Of a stretch of 64,000 bases of DNA, positions 8,501 to 15,352 are shown piece after piece. How positions within the stretch are numbered: the stretch's first letter is position 1; every line of letters begins with the position of its first letter. The notes under the pieces were generated by a model that saw nothing but the letters and a program-made list of their open reading frames with translations, was not told the origin of the DNA and did not search any database. The position numbers were made by a program, and so were the translations under genes. Origin of the DNA: Chitinophaga sp. H8 (lineage in GTDB: Bacteria; Bacteroidota; Bacteroidia; Chitinophagales; Chitinophagaceae); the NCBI RefSeq assembly GCF_040567655.1, contig NZ_JBEXAC010000002.1, positions 496,001 to 560,000 of the forward strand, given 5' to 3'.

Positions 8501-9112
8501 CTCAAACCTGCCCTCTGCATTGGTAACGGTACCATTGCCGGTACCTTTCACGGTAACCGTTACACCGGGCAAAGGATTGCCGTTATTACCCGCTGTTACT
8601 ACCCCGCTTACTTTCAGTACCTGTATACTAGCCCAATCACGGGTACGTTCAAACAATGAGTTACCCGTTCTGATCATATCCAGGGAGCCTGTTTCCTCGT
8701 GGGCTGCTTCTTTTTCTGTTTGCTTCCTGCCATTTCCATTGTCATCCTCTTCACTGGAAGAGATGGCAAACTGCTGTTGAGTAACCTGTTTTACCCGAAG
8801 GCGGTAAGGACGTAATACTTCCAGCAAAGCCTGTACAAAAGCCTTACTGCGAAAATCTTCTTCACCGGTATTAATTCTCATCCGTAATAATTCCGATTTA
8901 CAAACGAAACTAACATCATGTTGCCGTTCTATATCCTGTAGAATTTCGCCGAGGGATTGTATAGTCTTTCGTTTGGACTGAAATGCAAATGCATCGTTCC
9001 TTGCGGGCTCCTGCATCAGCATATCCTGGGCAGCAAGGGGTGCGCTTAGCAGGCTGATGCTGCACAATAGCATCCCTGCACCCAGTATCCGGGCGTGTAC
9101 ATGTAATGACAT
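5597..9112 (-). CDS. SusC/RagA-family TonB-dependent transporter with STN domain
   Basis: A 1171-aa outer membrane transporter. The order is: signal peptide (cleaved near LAAQ, residue 29); an STN secretin/TonB short N-terminal domain at about 50-115, which talks to FecR; a carboxypeptidase-like beta-sandwich at about 168-240 (VSGVVTAGNNGNPLPGVTV); a plug domain (VVVGFGTQKKVNLTGAVA; LIDGIPGDINFLNPNDIESI; GSRAANGVILVTTK); and a C-terminal beta-barrel ending VFGVNVNFK. The STN domain plus the upstream FecR and sigma genes make this a trans-envelope signalling transporter that probably induces its own operon. It is 17 bases downstream of fecR and 10 upstream of susD. Confidence 0.96.
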   Translation of the reverse strand: MSLHVHARILGAGMLLCSISLLSAPLAAQDMLMQEPARNDAFAFQSKRKTIQSLGEILQDIERQHDVSFVCKSELLRMRINTGEEDFRSKAFVQALLEVLRPYRLRVKQVTQQQFAISSSEEDDNGNGRKQTEKEAAHEETGSLDMIRTGNSLFERTRDWASIQVLKVSGVVTAGNNGNPLPGVTVTVKGTGNGTVTNAEGRFEISVPDKNAVLTFSYIGYLPKEIAVNNRQQLNVQLDEDTRQLNQVVVVGFGTQKKVNLTGAVAMATSKDLASRPVTSVSTALQGLLPGLSAVSASGQPGSSSATLRIRGTGTTNNSDPFVLIDGIPGDINFLNPNDIESISVLKDAASASIYGSRAANGVILVTTKTGKLNQKPTVTYSGYYGVQLPTALPKMLGSVEYMQMLNEAQRNVNLPPTYTEEDIQKVRDGSDPNYFANTNWPKALFKDYAPQQEHNLSLNGGTKDVSYYLSYGRQNQDGLVVGDQYKAKRNNIRARVNSYKLFDVIDLDGNIGYIDREQNQPASATEYNAGAIYTALTMSPLNPVRFDNGTWGYGGGSSNPVAMATDGGYNNFTSQEVTANLQAKVHILRNLVLTGQYGTNIVNQKRNTFSRKLDYFYPETGNFWYSNSTSNSLGSRDITNRLENMSLLLNYNLDVQKHHIKILAGYQQEAYRYESFYASKTNFPSDENPSFNLGTENPNATGDGYQYGLRSYLGRLNYDFGEKYLLEVNFRYDGSSRYAPGLRFGFFPSASVGWRFSQEEFFKQSSLPKWMNEGKLRASYGDLGNQYGANGPGYSEWYPYQQTIGGVATMPIGNVLTRGMAQTILANPLLKWEKVNMLNIGVDLTFLNNRLTFTGDWFNKKTLDVQLKVPQPDVLGLEVPDQNAGDVSNKGWEVAIGWNDRIGEVTYGATAQLSDVRNKVLNLGGAPPTIATRIRQVGYPIDAFYGYKTDGLAQESDFTKDPVTGKLTPNFPIFDADKGKVGPGDIKYRDLNGDGVITADNDQTVIGDAFPRYAYSFRGNLGYKGFDFAFFLQGVGKGNGYVNSVGIHAFQAFGSYPQEVHRDHWTPENTGAWYPRLTYLDTRNTTMRQSDYWLQNAAYLRVKNIQLGYTLPQRWVQQLRIQQLRVYMSADNLFTKTKYFYAYDPETPVTNGGIYPQVKTIVFGVNVNFK

Positions 9113-9129
9113 ATCGGGAAAATTTTATT

Positions 9130-10185
9130 TTATGGAATCAGGTTAAAATAAAGTGTGTCGCCTTGTTTTTTGATATTAATATTATATGCGAATGATAGTG
9201 TTTCCAGTAAGGTAGCCTCATCCTTTACGCGGAGTGATCCGGATATGGGGGTGGCCGCCAGTTTCCGGTCTGTAATGTGTACCGGATGTCCGTAAATATC
9301 TTCTATATATTGCGCCATTTCCTGTAGCGGAATATCCTTCAACACTTGCTTCTCTTCTTTCCAGATAGAATACAACGCTGCATTTACCCGCTTTTTGGTA
9401 ATCTTATTATCCTTTTCCTTATACTGTATAAAATCGCCGGGAGCCAGGTATACCGGTACTTCCGGCATTTGCTGCATGGCGACTCTGATCTTTCCGGTAT
9501 TCAATGAAACATTCGTGAATGCAGCTCCTTTTTTGATGTTAAAAGAGGTGCCAAGCACTTCTATGTTCATGTTGCCACTATGTACAATAAACTCCTGTGC
9601 CAGCTCTTTTCCTCCCCGTGCAGGCCGTACATCAAAGAAGGCCTCTCCATCCAGCCACACTTCCCTTTTTTCTCCGGGTTTCCAACGCTTGCGGAAAGTA
9701 ACGGAGGAATAGTTATTCAGGATCATCTGCGAGCTATCCGGCAACCATATTTTTTGTGCACCATCATCGTTGCTTACATAGGTGACCGTGCTTTCGGCAT
9801 TATGCTGGTATAACCATCCCGCCAGGGCTATCCCTCCTGTAAATGCGGCAGCGGCAGCCCACCATAAGCGGAAACGTTTGCCATCACGCTGCGGGGCCAG
9901 CTGTACCGGCTCCTGTTCCAGGGCAGCAATGCGCTGCAAACTATCCTGGAGCGCTGCCTGTACTTTATTGGCATCCGGTATGGCCACGGTAAAGTCCAGT
10001 GCTTCTATAAATGCCCTCGCTTCTGCTATCTGCCATTTCTTATGCGGGTGATCCTGGATCCACTTTGTCCAGAATGCATTGTTCTCATCATTGGGATATT
10101 TTACCCATTGGAAAAAAAAATCATCTCCGGCAAAGTCGTTCGTACTAAAATCGGTATAGTGTTTCGCTGGTTCCATTAAAGGCAT
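9130..10185 (-). CDS. FecR-family anti-sigma/sigma regulator
   Basis: A 351-aa inner membrane regulator. The N-terminal cytoplasmic part (1-105) contains FFFQWVKYPNDENNAFW and should bind the sigma factor. One membrane segment (about 108-125, WWAAAAAFTGGIALAGWLY) precedes a periplasmic FecR domain (WLPDSSQMILNNYSSVTF; VWLDGEAFFDVRP; VLGTSFNIK) and a C-terminal DUF4974-like domain (DIPLQEMAQYIEDIYGHPV; ISGSLRV). It follows the ECF sigma gene by 99 bases and precedes susC by 17. The ATG at 10185 is used; an in-frame ATG at 10176 is also possible. Confidence 0.93.
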   Translation of the reverse strand: MPLMEPAKHYTDFSTNDFAGDDFFFQWVKYPNDENNAFWTKWIQDHPHKKWQIAEARAFIEALDFTVAIPDANKVQAALQDSLQRIAALEQEPVQLAPQRDGKRFRLWWAAAAAFTGGIALAGWLYQHNAESTVTYVSNDDGAQKIWLPDSSQMILNNYSSVTFRKRWKPGEKREVWLDGEAFFDVRPARGGKELAQEFIVHSGNMNIEVLGTSFNIKKGAAFTNVSLNTGKIRVAMQQMPEVPVYLAPGDFIQYKEKDNKITKKRVNAALYSIWKEEKQVLKDIPLQEMAQYIEDIYGHPVHITDRKLAATPISGSLRVKDEATLLETLSFAYNINIKKQGDTLYFNLIP

Positions 10186-10284
10186 TTACATCAATAGGAG
10201 TGATAAATAGTTTTTTTTACCCCACGGGAGGAAAACTTTTTTTAAAAGAAGGGAAAGAAGCCTGCAGCAGGGGGCAGCGCTGAT

Positions 10285-10944
10285 TTACCTGCTTAGCTGG
10301 AGTGCCAGGTCCATACTTCCCAGCAAGGCTGCCAGTGCAGAGAGTGTAAGTGCAGCGGTAAGAGGCTGCCTGCAGGTAGTACGTAATTCAGCTATGGCAC
10401 GGGCTATCAGCTTATACGTTGCCTTCACAGAAATTTGCAGCATATCTGCTATGGCTTCATAAGGCATGTTTTCATAAAATCTTAGAAAAACAGCTTCTTT
10501 CTGACGGGGTGTAAGTAATTGCAATCCTTTTTGCAGCTGTTCCTGCTGTGCAAATACCTCTTCTGCATTTATTCTTTGCTGTTCTGCCGAAATATCCAGG
10601 GCAAAAGCATAAGCAGTATCATCTATATCTGTTCCGGATTGTATAAGCCGGTGCTGCTGCAGTAATTTGATCAGGTAATTACGGAAACTTACAAAGAGAT
10701 AACTCCTCAGCTCCTTTACCATTTCCAGCTTCTGCCGGTGTATCCAGAACAGGGTGAATATTTCCTGGATGCTATCTTCTACCAGACTGGTATCCACTGT
10801 AAATTTATGTCCGTAATTATACAACCGGGGATAATAAGCAGTGTAGATCGATGCATAAGCTTGTCTGTCGCCCGCTTTACAGGCTTCCCAAGTGATAGGA
10901 TCAATATTTATCTGTGCATGCTTCACGATGGCTGAAAGGAACAA
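10285..10944 (-). CDS. ECF RNA polymerase sigma factor (FecI/SigE-like)
   Basis: A sigma-70 family ECF factor expected to be held by the downstream FecR and to transcribe the SusC/SusD operon. Region 2 is seen as CKAGDRQAYASIYTAYYPRL and DSIQEIFTLFWIHRQKL. Region 4 is seen as LTPRQKEAVFLRFYENMPYE and MLQISVKATYKLIARAIAEL. The tail ends in a hydrophobic stretch (ALTLSALAALLGSMDLAL), which is unusual for a soluble sigma and may touch the membrane. No ATG opens the frame: TTG at 10944 or GTG at 10926 (VKHAQINIDP) must be the start, and GTG looks slightly better. Confidence 0.9.
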   Translation of the reverse strand: MFLSAIVKHAQINIDPITWEACKAGDRQAYASIYTAYYPRLYNYGHKFTVDTSLVEDSIQEIFTLFWIHRQKLEMVKELRSYLFVSFRNYLIKLLQQHRLIQSGTDIDDTAYAFALDISAEQQRINAEEVFAQQEQLQKGLQLLTPRQKEAVFLRFYENMPYEAIADMLQISVKATYKLIARAIAELRTTCRQPLTAALTLSALAALLGSMDLALQLSR

Positions 10945-11072
10945 AATTATTAATTATCAGATAGTTGGCATGTTATCATTCAATTAAGTACTGTTTCCGG
11001 GTTTTGGTTGATATTTACTCCAAACTAATAAAAAACGGGGAAATACCTAACAACTCTTTTTTGGGTGGATAA

Positions 11073-11102
11073 CAAAACAGGATGCACAAAAAGTACATCC
11101 TG
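11073..11102 (-). terminator. Rho-independent terminator after the S41 protease
   Basis: On the minus strand CAGGATG (11096-11102 complement) and CATCCTG (11078-11084 complement) pair around an A/T-rich loop, then TTTTGTT follows. It lies about 55 bases after the stop at 11158. Confidence 0.65.
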
Positions 11103-11157
11103 CATGATTAATGGTTAATAATATATGGGGCGAAAATCGATTATACTTATAACAACA

Positions 11158-12822
11158 TCACTTCAATAATTGTTGATATGCAACTGGATGCAGCAACAAA
11201 CGGGCCGCTTCATTCAGCTCATTATCCCACGCCAGTGATTTTTCTATCCTGCCGCGTTGCGCATAATAGCGGTTCACAATTTCCTCTTCCAGCAAGCGTT
11301 TTATTTCTGCTTTATTCTTCAGGAGGTCCTGCTTTTTATCGTGCCGCATTTTTTGTTGCAGTGTTTCATACTCTTTTGCTACTGCATCGTAGTATTTTTC
11401 TTTTTTAGCGGTGGCTTTAAAGGTTTCCAAAGCCTCTTCACTACGTGTTTTATAGCTATAGTCTTTGTTTTCCAGGAAATGTTCAAACTCATCAAATTCA
11501 GCTTCTGTTAATACAAAATCATGGGCAGATGCAATAGAGGGATGACTATAGTAATAGGAAGTAGCGTAGTCAAAAATAAACTGCTTACGTAATAATGTAA
11601 TTGCCACCTGGCTTAAATAGGTAGGCTCTACTTTTGCATCCGGCTCTATACCACCACCATCTTTCACACTACGGCCATGCTGGGTGGTGAATGTCTGGCG
11701 CAGAGAGTCTGGTACAGAATCTACCCCACCTTCTTCATTCCGGTGGGAATAATCAATTGCCTGTATACAACGGCCGCTCGGAGTGTAGTATTTAGCGGTA
11801 GTGACTTTCAGTTTGGCATTATAGGGCAGCGGACGGGTAGTTTGTACCAGCCCCTTTCCAAAAGAACGCTGTCCTACCACTACTCCCCTGTCCAGGTCCT
11901 GTACAGCACCGGCTACAATTTCTGCTGCAGAGGCAGAAGAGCGGTTGGTAAGCACTGCCAGCGGAATCTGCATATCGGTAGCCACCTGGGCGGTTTTATA
12001 TTCCCGGTCCCAGTTTTTCACCTTGCCTTTGGTACTTACAATCAGCTTATTCTTGTCCACGAAAATATTGGCTACTACTACGGCTTCGTCCAGGAGGCCG
12101 CCAGGGTTGCCTCTCAGGTCCAGTACTACTCCTTTCATGCCGGGATGTGCTGCTTTGAGTTGTTCAAAAGCCCGCTGTACCTGCAGCCCGCTGTTTTCGG
12201 TAAACTGGGTCATCTTAATATACCCGATATCGTGCTTTACCATCCCCGCATAACTTACGGGCTTTACATTGATCTCTTCGCGGATCACTTTACGGGCTGT
12301 TTCCTTACCAGTAACGGGATTACGGAGCACCATATTCAGCACGGTACCTGCTGAGCCTTTCAGCAGCTTGCTTACCTCTTCCTGTTCCATTCCTTTGGCC
12401 GACTTATTATCCAGGGAAATGATTACATCTCCGGGCTTGATACCTTCCTTGTCTATCGGGCTGCCTTCATACACATCTGTGATGGTGGTCCAGTCGCCCA
12501 TAGTGTTGATAGAAGCCCCTACGCCCCCATATTTGCCCGTGGCCATAAACTTCAGGTCATCCAGGTTCTCTTCCGATACAAAGTCCGTATAAGGGTCTGT
12601 TTCTTCGAGCATGGCTGCAATTCCCTTGTGCATGATCTTTTCCGGAGGCAGGTCATCTACATAGTAGGTGTTCAGCTCCCGGTAGAAAGCCGCAAAAATG
12701 TCCAGGTTCTTGGCAATCTGAAAGTATTTATCACTCTCGTTAAACGCCAGTAAACCGGCACCGCTGACCAGCAATAACAGGATGGCAATAAACTTCTTTT
12801 TTGTATTTAAAAACGTACGCAT
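11158..12822 (-). CDS. S41 family C-terminal processing peptidase
   Basis: A 554-aa periplasmic serine protease of the CtpA/Prc type. An N-terminal signal or anchor (FIAILLLLVSGAGLLAF) is followed by a PDZ domain (about 97-170, YGGVGASINTMGDW, then GIKPGDVIISLDN) and the S41 core. The catalytic Ser is in NRSSASAAEI (about Ser296) and the Lys in GQRSFGKGLVQ (about Lys323). The last 150 residues form a charged helical tail. Such enzymes trim C-termini of envelope proteins or act on cell-wall hydrolases; the target here is unknown. It starts at ATG 12822, stands upstream of its own terminator, and follows yidD on the same strand after 50 bases. Confidence 0.94.
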   Translation of the reverse strand: MRTFLNTKKKFIAILLLLVSGAGLLAFNESDKYFQIAKNLDIFAAFYRELNTYYVDDLPPEKIMHKGIAAMLEETDPYTDFVSEENLDDLKFMATGKYGGVGASINTMGDWTTITDVYEGSPIDKEGIKPGDVIISLDNKSAKGMEQEEVSKLLKGSAGTVLNMVLRNPVTGKETARKVIREEINVKPVSYAGMVKHDIGYIKMTQFTENSGLQVQRAFEQLKAAHPGMKGVVLDLRGNPGGLLDEAVVVANIFVDKNKLIVSTKGKVKNWDREYKTAQVATDMQIPLAVLTNRSSASAAEIVAGAVQDLDRGVVVGQRSFGKGLVQTTRPLPYNAKLKVTTAKYYTPSGRCIQAIDYSHRNEEGGVDSVPDSLRQTFTTQHGRSVKDGGGIEPDAKVEPTYLSQVAITLLRKQFIFDYATSYYYSHPSIASAHDFVLTEAEFDEFEHFLENKDYSYKTRSEEALETFKATAKKEKYYDAVAKEYETLQQKMRHDKKQDLLKNKAEIKRLLEEEIVNRYYAQRGRIEKSLAWDNELNEAARLLLHPVAYQQLLK

Positions 12823-12872
12823 GGAACGTTGGTATTATGATAGTGATGAGTGAACATTAAAAGCAGGGCATC

Positions 12873-13103
12873 CTATGGAACGGGATCATAACCATGGCCA
12901 CCCCAGGGGTTGCAGGATAAGATACGTTTGATGGTGAGATAACCTCCTTTAAACAGGCCGTGTTTCTTAAACGCTTCAATACCATACTGTGAGCAGGATG
13001 GTGTATAACGGCATTTATTCCCTAATAACGGTGAAATGGCCAGCTGGTATATTCTGATCAGTAAAATAAATGGATAACTCAACCAGGTCAATAGTTTTTT
13101 CAT
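12873..13103 (-). CDS. yidD: Membrane protein insertion efficiency factor YidD
   Basis: A 76-aa small membrane-associated protein. It has the family hallmark [16 protein letters not shown], then [16 protein letters not shown]. The hydrophobic N-terminus ([20 protein letters not shown]) is an amphipathic membrane helix. The start is ATG 13103, because the frame upstream runs through a repeat array. The order rpmH, rnpA, yidD is the conserved bacterial arrangement, and YidD helps YidC insert membrane proteins. yidC itself is not in the window. Confidence 0.96.
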   Translation of the reverse strand: MKKLLTWLSYPFILLIRIYQLAISPLLGNKCRYTPSCSQYGIEAFKKHGLFKGGYLTIKRILSCNPWGGHGYDPVP

Positions 13104-13120
13104 ACAAACACACTTTTCAG

Positions 13121-13271
13121 CAGTTAGCTGTTGGCTTTTAGCTATTAGCTTTGCTACGTCTGGCCCCTGCATAAAAGGCTACATACCAACTTCATGCAGC
13201 GAATACCTGAAAACTGAACAACTACGCTTCGCAAATCAGCTAAAAGCTAACTGCTAATAGCTAACAGCTAC
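13121..13271. repeat. Inverted pair of 7-bp repeat arrays, site A
   Basis: The left arm (13121-13152) reads TTAGCTGTTGGCTTTTAGC and on; the right arm (13236-13271) reads AGCTAAAAGCTAACTGC and on. Both have a 7-base period (TTAGCTN or AGCTAAN) and are mutually complementary, enclosing about 85 bases. The right arm overlaps the last codons and stop of rnpA. Similar arrays recur at other sites listed here. Confidence 0.85.
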
Positions 13272-13656
13272 TCTTCAGTTTCTCTAAAATTACCGAAATT
13301 TTATCGCGCAGGGTAGAAAAATCAGCTATTTTTTTATCTGTATATACGAGGAAAACGGCCAGCTGCCTGGAATGGGATTGCAGGTGGTCGTATAAAGCCT
13401 GCTTTTGCAGGCGCCAGGCTTCGCGGCCCAGGCGTTTAATACGATTCCGGTCAGTGGCATGGGGAAAACGGCGGGTAGTGGCGCTAAAGCCTACCTGCAC
13501 AGGCACCTTGTCTACCGGCAGGGGCACTGCCATGTAAATCACGCGGTAAGGAAAAACAGAAAACGCTTTTCCTTCCCGAAAAAGCGTTTCAATTAGTTTT
13601 CTGCTTTTTAACCTTTCTTCCTTTTTAAAAGAATAAGTTTTTATGGCAAATAGAAT
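13261..13656 (-). CDS. rnpA: Ribonuclease P protein component
   Basis: RnpA helps the RNase P RNA cleave tRNA leaders. The core is seen as VPVQVGFSATTRRFPHATDRN followed by RIKRLGREAWRLQ, the conserved RNA-binding helix. A conserved N-terminus (FKKEERLKSRKLIETLF) is encoded upstream of the nearest GTG (13542). The frame stays open to a stop just above 13656 and contains no ATG, GTG or TTG there. Candidate starts are therefore ATT 13656 or ATA 13644. The latter gives 127 aa, beginning at the usual place for RnpA. The gene begins 13 bases after rpmH and ends in codons AGC TGT TAG that belong to repeat array A, so its last residues come from the repeat. Confidence 0.88.
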   Translation of the reverse strand: MLFAIKTYSFKKEERLKSRKLIETLFREGKAFSVFPYRVIYMAVPLPVDKVPVQVGFSATTRRFPHATDRNRIKRLGREAWRLQKQALYDHLQSHSRQLAVFLVYTDKKIADFSTLRDKISVILEKLKSSC

Positions 13657-13669
13657 TTATCAACCAACT

Positions 13670-13825
13670 TTATTTCAGCTTCCGCTCGTCAGAAACAGTC
13701 AACTTCTTACGTCCTTTAGCCCTGCGGGAAGCCAGTACCTTACGGCCATTAGCGGTTTCCATTCTCTTTCTGAAGCCGTGAACGCTCTTTCTGCGTCTAT
13801 TATGCGGTTGAAAAGTACGTTTCAT
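13670..13825 (-). CDS. rpmH: 50S ribosomal protein L34
   Basis: A 51-aa ribosomal protein beginning [19 protein letters not shown] and ending SDERKLK. It is basic throughout and easily recognised. The C-terminal [10 protein letters not shown] extension is typical of Bacteroidota L34. It leads the rpmH-rnpA-yidD cluster. A -7 box lies 87 bases upstream of the ATG. Confidence 0.98.
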   Translation of the reverse strand: MKRTFQPHNRRRKSVHGFRKRMETANGRKVLASRRAKGRKKLTVSDERKLK

Positions 13826-13911
13826 TTTGTTTTTATATTTTTACCTGTACTATACTAAAACCCCTTCCGTGTTATACGGAACGGGTACATTCCTGTTTTT
13901 AAAACGGAAGG

Positions 13912-13919
13912 CAAAGGTA
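13912..13919 (-). promoter_or_regulatory. Bacteroidota -7 box upstream of rpmH
   Basis: The minus strand reads TACCTTTG, a full match to TAnnTTTG. No TTTG element is found at the expected 19-21 base spacing, so the -33 element is weak. The leader to the rpmH ATG would be about 80 bases. Confidence 0.5.
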
Positions 13920-14131
13920 GTGGAAATAATTTGAAATGTAAAGAGGCAAATCGAAAAAAAGTGTTTTACCCCCGGTTTTCTTGCTTTCTCCCTTATCTAA
14001 CCTTGGATTCCCCTCCTATATAACCTGCTTTATACCCACTTTACAGCCTTATAAACCACCTGGGGCAGCTTGGCCTTCCCGCTGTGCGGCAGCTTGTTTA
14101 CTGCCCCCTCCTGCGGCCGGTACCCCATTTA

Positions 14132-14164
14132 AACAAAAGGACCAGCAGCGGAAGCTACTGGCCC
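14132..14164 (-). terminator. Rho-independent terminator after ompH
   Basis: On the minus strand GGGCCAGTAGC and GCTGCTGGTCC pair (11-bp stem with one mismatch and a wobble), followed by TTTTGTTT. It lies 23 bases after the stop at 14187 and closes the uppS-bamA-ompH-ompH cluster. The stretch 13920-14131 holds no gene. Confidence 0.75.
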
Positions 14165-14186
14165 TCAATATTTTAGCTGGCAGGGA

Positions 14187-14696
14187 TTATTTAATGCCCA
14201 GTTTGGCTTTTACGGGAGTCAACAGGTCATCACCTGCAGGAGATACCAGTAAAACACCCATAGAACTGTCAATTACGTAAGCATAACCTTTTTCTTTAGC
14301 TACATCTTCAATTGCCTTGCGTGCTTTATCGTAGATAGGTTTCAGCAGTTCCTGCTGTTTAGCCTGTACTTTCTGTTCTGCACTCTGGTTATAATCCTGG
14401 ATACGTTTCTGTGCTTCCTGGATTTCACGGCCTTTGATTTCTTTCATATTTTCAGACATGCTGGCTGCTTTCTCATCAAATTCCTTCATCTTCTTGGTAT
14501 ACTCATCTACCAGCGCTTTACCGTCTGTTTGTAAACCTTGTGCAAAAGTCTGCAGATCGGTTTCCGCTTTTTTAGCTTCCGGCATGCTTTCTACCAGTGC
14601 CTGTGCATTAATGTGCGCCACTTTTGATTGAGCCATAGCATTTACGCTGAAAAGCCCGGTAACTGCCACAAAAGCAATAATTACATACTTCTTCAT
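14187..14696 (-). CDS. OmpH/Skp-family periplasmic chaperone (second copy)
   Basis: A 169-aa Skp-like chaperone that escorts unfolded outer membrane proteins to the Bam machine. The signal peptide (MKKYVIIAFVAVTGLFSVNAMA) is followed by KVAHINAQALVESMPEAKKA, the family N-terminal strand. A long charged coiled-coil runs to about residue 125, and the C-terminal strand is YVIDSSMGVLLVSPAGDDL. Together with the upstream paralogue and bamA it forms an outer membrane assembly cluster. The paralogues differ enough to suggest distinct subunits or clients. Confidence 0.94.
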   Translation of the reverse strand: MKKYVIIAFVAVTGLFSVNAMAQSKVAHINAQALVESMPEAKKAETDLQTFAQGLQTDGKALVDEYTKKMKEFDEKAASMSENMKEIKGREIQEAQKRIQDYNQSAEQKVQAKQQELLKPIYDKARKAIEDVAKEKGYAYVIDSSMGVLLVSPAGDDLLTPVKAKLGIK

Positions 14697-14746
14697 GATG
14701 TTGTCTGTGTTTAAAAAAATTTAAATACTTATGGTTAAAAAATGGT

Positions 14747-15262
14747 CTACTTCTTTACACCCAACGAATTGAGTATATCCTCGCTCTTATCCAGTTTAGG
14801 ATCAGAGAAAATCACCGTTACCCCTCCTGCCTTATCCAGTACAAAGTCGTACATCCTGCTGGCAGCCAGCTTTTGTACCGCATTGTAAATCTTGTCCTGA
14901 ATAGGTTTTATCAATTCCTCCCGCTTCTTAAATAAATCTCCTTCGTAGCCAAAACGTTTCTTTTGCAAGTCTTTAGCGTCCTTTTCCATCGCTACAATCT
15001 CATCTTCCCTTTTACGCTTCAGCTCTTCGGTCAGCATTACCTGTTCTGCCTGATAGGATTTATACATCCTGTCCACATCCTGGAATTTGGCATCAATTTC
15101 CTTCTGCCATTGCTCCGCAATCGCATCCAGTTTCTTTTGAGAAGCCTTGTAGTCAGGAATGCTTTCCAGTATATATTTAGTATCTATCACACAGTACCGC
15201 TGCGCAGTTGCTGCCCAGGCTGTGGCGAATACTATGGCTGCTGTAATAAATAGCTTTTTCAT
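14747..15262 (-). CDS. OmpH/Skp-family periplasmic chaperone (first copy)
   Basis: A 171-aa secreted Skp-like protein starting at ATG 15262 (MKKLFITAAIVFATAWAATAQ signal peptide). The upstream part of the open frame is non-coding leader. After RYCVIDTKYILESIPDYKAS there is a long Lys/Glu-rich coiled-coil tentacle and the C-terminal FVLDKAGGVTVIFSDPKLD. It lies 90 bases after bamA and 50 before the second ompH. Its role is delivery of outer membrane proteins, inferred from the family and context. Confidence 0.94.
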   Translation of the reverse strand: MKKLFITAAIVFATAWAATAQRYCVIDTKYILESIPDYKASQKKLDAIAEQWQKEIDAKFQDVDRMYKSYQAEQVMLTEELKRKREDEIVAMEKDAKDLQKKRFGYEGDLFKKREELIKPIQDKIYNAVQKLAASRMYDFVLDKAGGVTVIFSDPKLDKSEDILNSLGVKK

Positions 15263-15352
15263 GTGACAATTTAAAATTAACCGGTCTGCTGCTAACTTCC
15301 TGCTACCGGCAGTACCGTACTTCAAACTTGCAATATATAATTTATTTCAACA

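Noticed and set aside
13643..13858. Plus-strand open frame over rpmH
   Set aside because: The minus strand encodes unmistakable L34; this is its shadow.
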